The position numbers were made by a program, and so were the translations under genes. The notes beneath the pieces are model-generated. The model searched no databases. It saw only the letters and a program-made list of their open reading frames with translations, and was not told the origin of the DNA. From Trichomonas vaginalis G3 (Eukaryota; Parabasalia; Trichomonadida; Trichomonadidae), in assembly GCF_026262505.1 (NCBI RefSeq), contig NC_067206.1:14752205-14816204 (forward strand): a stretch of 64,000 nucleotides of DNA, in the 5' to 3' direction. Positions 62,461 through 64,000 of the stretch are shown one piece after another. Within the stretch, counting starts at the first letter, position 1. Each line of letters starts with the position of its first letter.

Positions 62461-62862
62461 TTACATTCCCCACGTTTGAGGCGGTTGAGGTTGGTTATTG
62501 TTTACCCACTGTTGTGCATGGTTATATCCTCTGTTAAAGAATCTTTCACCTTGGTCCATATAGTGTCCTGCTTGGTTATAGTAGTCATTTGCTTTGTTAT
62601 AATAGTTTCCTGCTTGTCTTCCTACATTGTCCATCCATCCTTGAACTTTTCCTCTTGTTTCAGGATTTGGAATAAGATTTGTTGCATCTCGTGCTACATC
62701 CCAACCTTTCTGTACAGTTTGTATAATAGGTTGTGCTTTCTCTTTAAGTATACCTAATGTACTCAAAATCTTCCTTCCAACTCCAAATACACCTCTGGCT
62801 ATTGTTCCCACTGCGGGCAAAAATCTGGATGCAACTCCTGCTAATGCGCCAAATAAACCCAT
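62461..62862 (-). CDS. Amphipathic glycine-rich virion-like protein, 133 residues
   Basis: Whole; same as 34595-34996 with about three substitutions. N-terminus MGLFGALAGVASRFLPAVG. Confidence 0.7.
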   Translation of the reverse strand: MGLFGALAGVASRFLPAVGTIARGVFGVGRKILSTLGILKEKAQPIIQTVQKGWDVARDATNLIPNPETRGKVQGWMDNVGRQAGNYYNKANDYYNQAGHYMDQGERFFNRGYNHAQQWVNNNQPQPPQTWGM

Positions 62863-62879
62863 TTCTTATAGGATAAAAA

Positions 62880-63839
62880 ATGACGAATCCAAACAAGGAC
62901 CCCTATGTTTCTAAAGCGACAAAGAAAGCACTCATGGTAAAAATCTTTAGTTCAACACCAAATGCTTGGTTTATGGATATCTTGGAAAACATTCCGAGAG
63001 TATAGAAAGATGGACCACCATACTGGTTAATATTTGTTGGTCAAAACACAAGATACTGTGAAGCCATACCATTATGGTCCAAAAATATTTTAGATGTGAA
63101 AACTGCTTTGACAATATTCGTTGACAAATACCATCCAACAAAACTGACATCTGACTGTGAAAGTTCTTTCAAATCAGATGATGTAAAAAACTATCTGCGT
63201 TCAAAAAATGTAAACCAATATTTCATTGTCGACCAAAACCATTCTGCTCTTGGTGTCATTGACGGTTGTATAAAAATGTTAAGAGACTTAAACCAACCAC
63301 AAGGTGGTGAAGCAAATGAAATGTCATATGACGACAAATATAGACACTTCTCCATGGCAAAGATGAGACAAGTTTTAAATATTTACAATAACCGTAAACA
63401 AAAAGGTTTGGGAAACCACTCCCCCGAAGAAATGAAAAACAACCCTGACTTAGAGAAAGACTATATATTTAATAATTTAGTCAAAAGAGACAAACAAGAA
63501 AGAATGCCGGGCTTCAAACTTCAGAAAGGTGACAAAGTAAAAATAGAAATACCTAAACGCGACCCATATGAAAATACTATTGACTATGACAACAATGGGA
63601 ACCCGACAGGTACTCACATTCGTGTTCGTAAAAATAGAAGAAAGTATACAAGAGAATATTATGAAGTTTTAGGCAAACATGGCAAAATGTACACACTGCA
63701 AGCAGAAGATAAAACTACTATTGCCAGACCTCGTTTCAAACTTGTCAAAGTTCAAGGTGGTATACTTTCAAAGACAGTTCCTAACAAATATAAGACAACT
63801 CCTGACGAATATGCTAAAGAAGTTGAAAATGACGACTAA
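62880..63839 (+). pseudogene. Retroviral-type integrase, copy D
   Basis: Same gene as 35014-35973; one break in the N-terminal third. Start after TTATAGGATAAAAA. Confidence 0.85.
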
Positions 63840-64000
63840 GCAATTCTATACCATGCGTAAACTGTCATGTAAGGTGGCATGTATTCTTTACTTTGTCCCG
63901 TTGTTTGCGTATATCCTGTAACGCGATGTGTATGGTTTCCTCCTCCCTCAGTGTTACTCCAGTAACAATTTATAGCAAACTTAACGTCGTCTTTAACATC
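63836..64000 (-). CDS. Phage-like tail-fibre/collar protein, C-terminal end
   Basis: Last 54 or so codons of the fibre gene; the rest lies beyond the window. Ends PPYMTVYAWYRIA as in C. Its stop overlaps the integrase stop. From about 63918 the sequence differs noticeably from C, more than elsewhere in C/D comparisons. Confidence 0.75.
   Translation of the reverse strand, partial: DVKDDVKFAINCYWSNTEGGGNHTHRVTGYTQTTGQSKEYMPPYMTVYAWYRIA

Larger units (their letters stand above)
42575..64000 (+). mobile_element. Maverick copy D, left end to fibre gene; right end outside window
   Basis: Starts with AGGTCAGGTATGTGG, the inverted counterpart of the end of C. Contains all parts from the left-end proteins through capsid, helicase, ATPase, the small-gene module, polymerase and integrase to the start of the fibre gene. 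About ten breaks in 21 kb; many genes whole. Near-identity with C indicates a young copy. Confidence 0.93.

Overview
The window looks like a repeat-rich part of the genome of a parabasalid protist, most probably Trichomonas vaginalis. The evidence is AT-rich DNA, several large Maverick (Polinton) elements of the T. vaginalis type, TCA(T)TTT-type initiators just upstream of start codons, and polyadenylation-like TAAA motifs overlapping stop codons. The species is inferred; no rRNA, tRNA or recognisable host housekeeping gene is present.

About 57 of the 64 kb belongs to four Maverick copies, treated here as fossils. Copy A (1-11030) is the right part of an element, with dozens of breaks. Copy B (about 16455-22060) is an inverted internal piece, also heavily broken. 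Copy C (about 22245-42460) lacks only the left end, has about ten breaks, and carries a 1.96 kb insertion in its fibre gene. Copy D (42575 to beyond the window) starts at a clean left terminus and runs through to the fibre gene, with about ten breaks. Put side by side, C and D imply a unit of about 26 kb with termini AGGTCAGG...CCTGACCT. C and D are very similar and look young; A and B differ from them mainly by small indels, which may be age or unpolished sequence beside the 25-N gap at 16430-16454.

Gene order in the unit: S/T-rich protein (-); large coiled-coil, PQ-rich protein and a basic-tailed protein (+); double-jelly-roll-type major capsid candidate (+); small gene (-); coiled-coil protein (+); minor capsid candidate (+); SF3-type helicase (+); two small proteins; A32/FtsK-type packaging ATPase (+); a remnant and a 316-residue protein (-); a module of about eight small genes (one-TM protein, several unknowns, a coiled-coil protein ending in an HNH-like domain); protein-primed family B DNA polymerase (-); three small minus-strand proteins including one with a glycine-rich amphipathic N-terminus; retroviral-type integrase (+); phage-like tail-fibre/collar protein (-); a 258-residue protein (+); small virion-like proteins; and a D12-class DNA adenine methyltransferase (-) next to the right end. 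Replication (polymerase, helicase), packaging (ATPase), capsid and integration (integrase) parts are all present; I could not recognise an adenain-like protease.

Between A and B (11.06-16.43 kb) lies AT-rich DNA with a solo Maverick terminus, a fragment of a hairpin repeat, a short GC-rich hairpin tandem repeat, and a 2.57 kb element with about 390-bp terminal inverted repeats.

The most unusual signals are structural. A 1 kb array of about a dozen long hairpins (37758-38760) has arms that change together between repeat units. A hairpin inside the Maverick terminus has a stem that differs, but stays paired, in every copy. GATC-centred palindromes occur in the intergenic spaces of an element that encodes an adenine methyltransferase. 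There are also two distinct start-site motif classes, with the host-like class confined to one small-gene module, and a CAACGG box cluster in the left divergent promoter.
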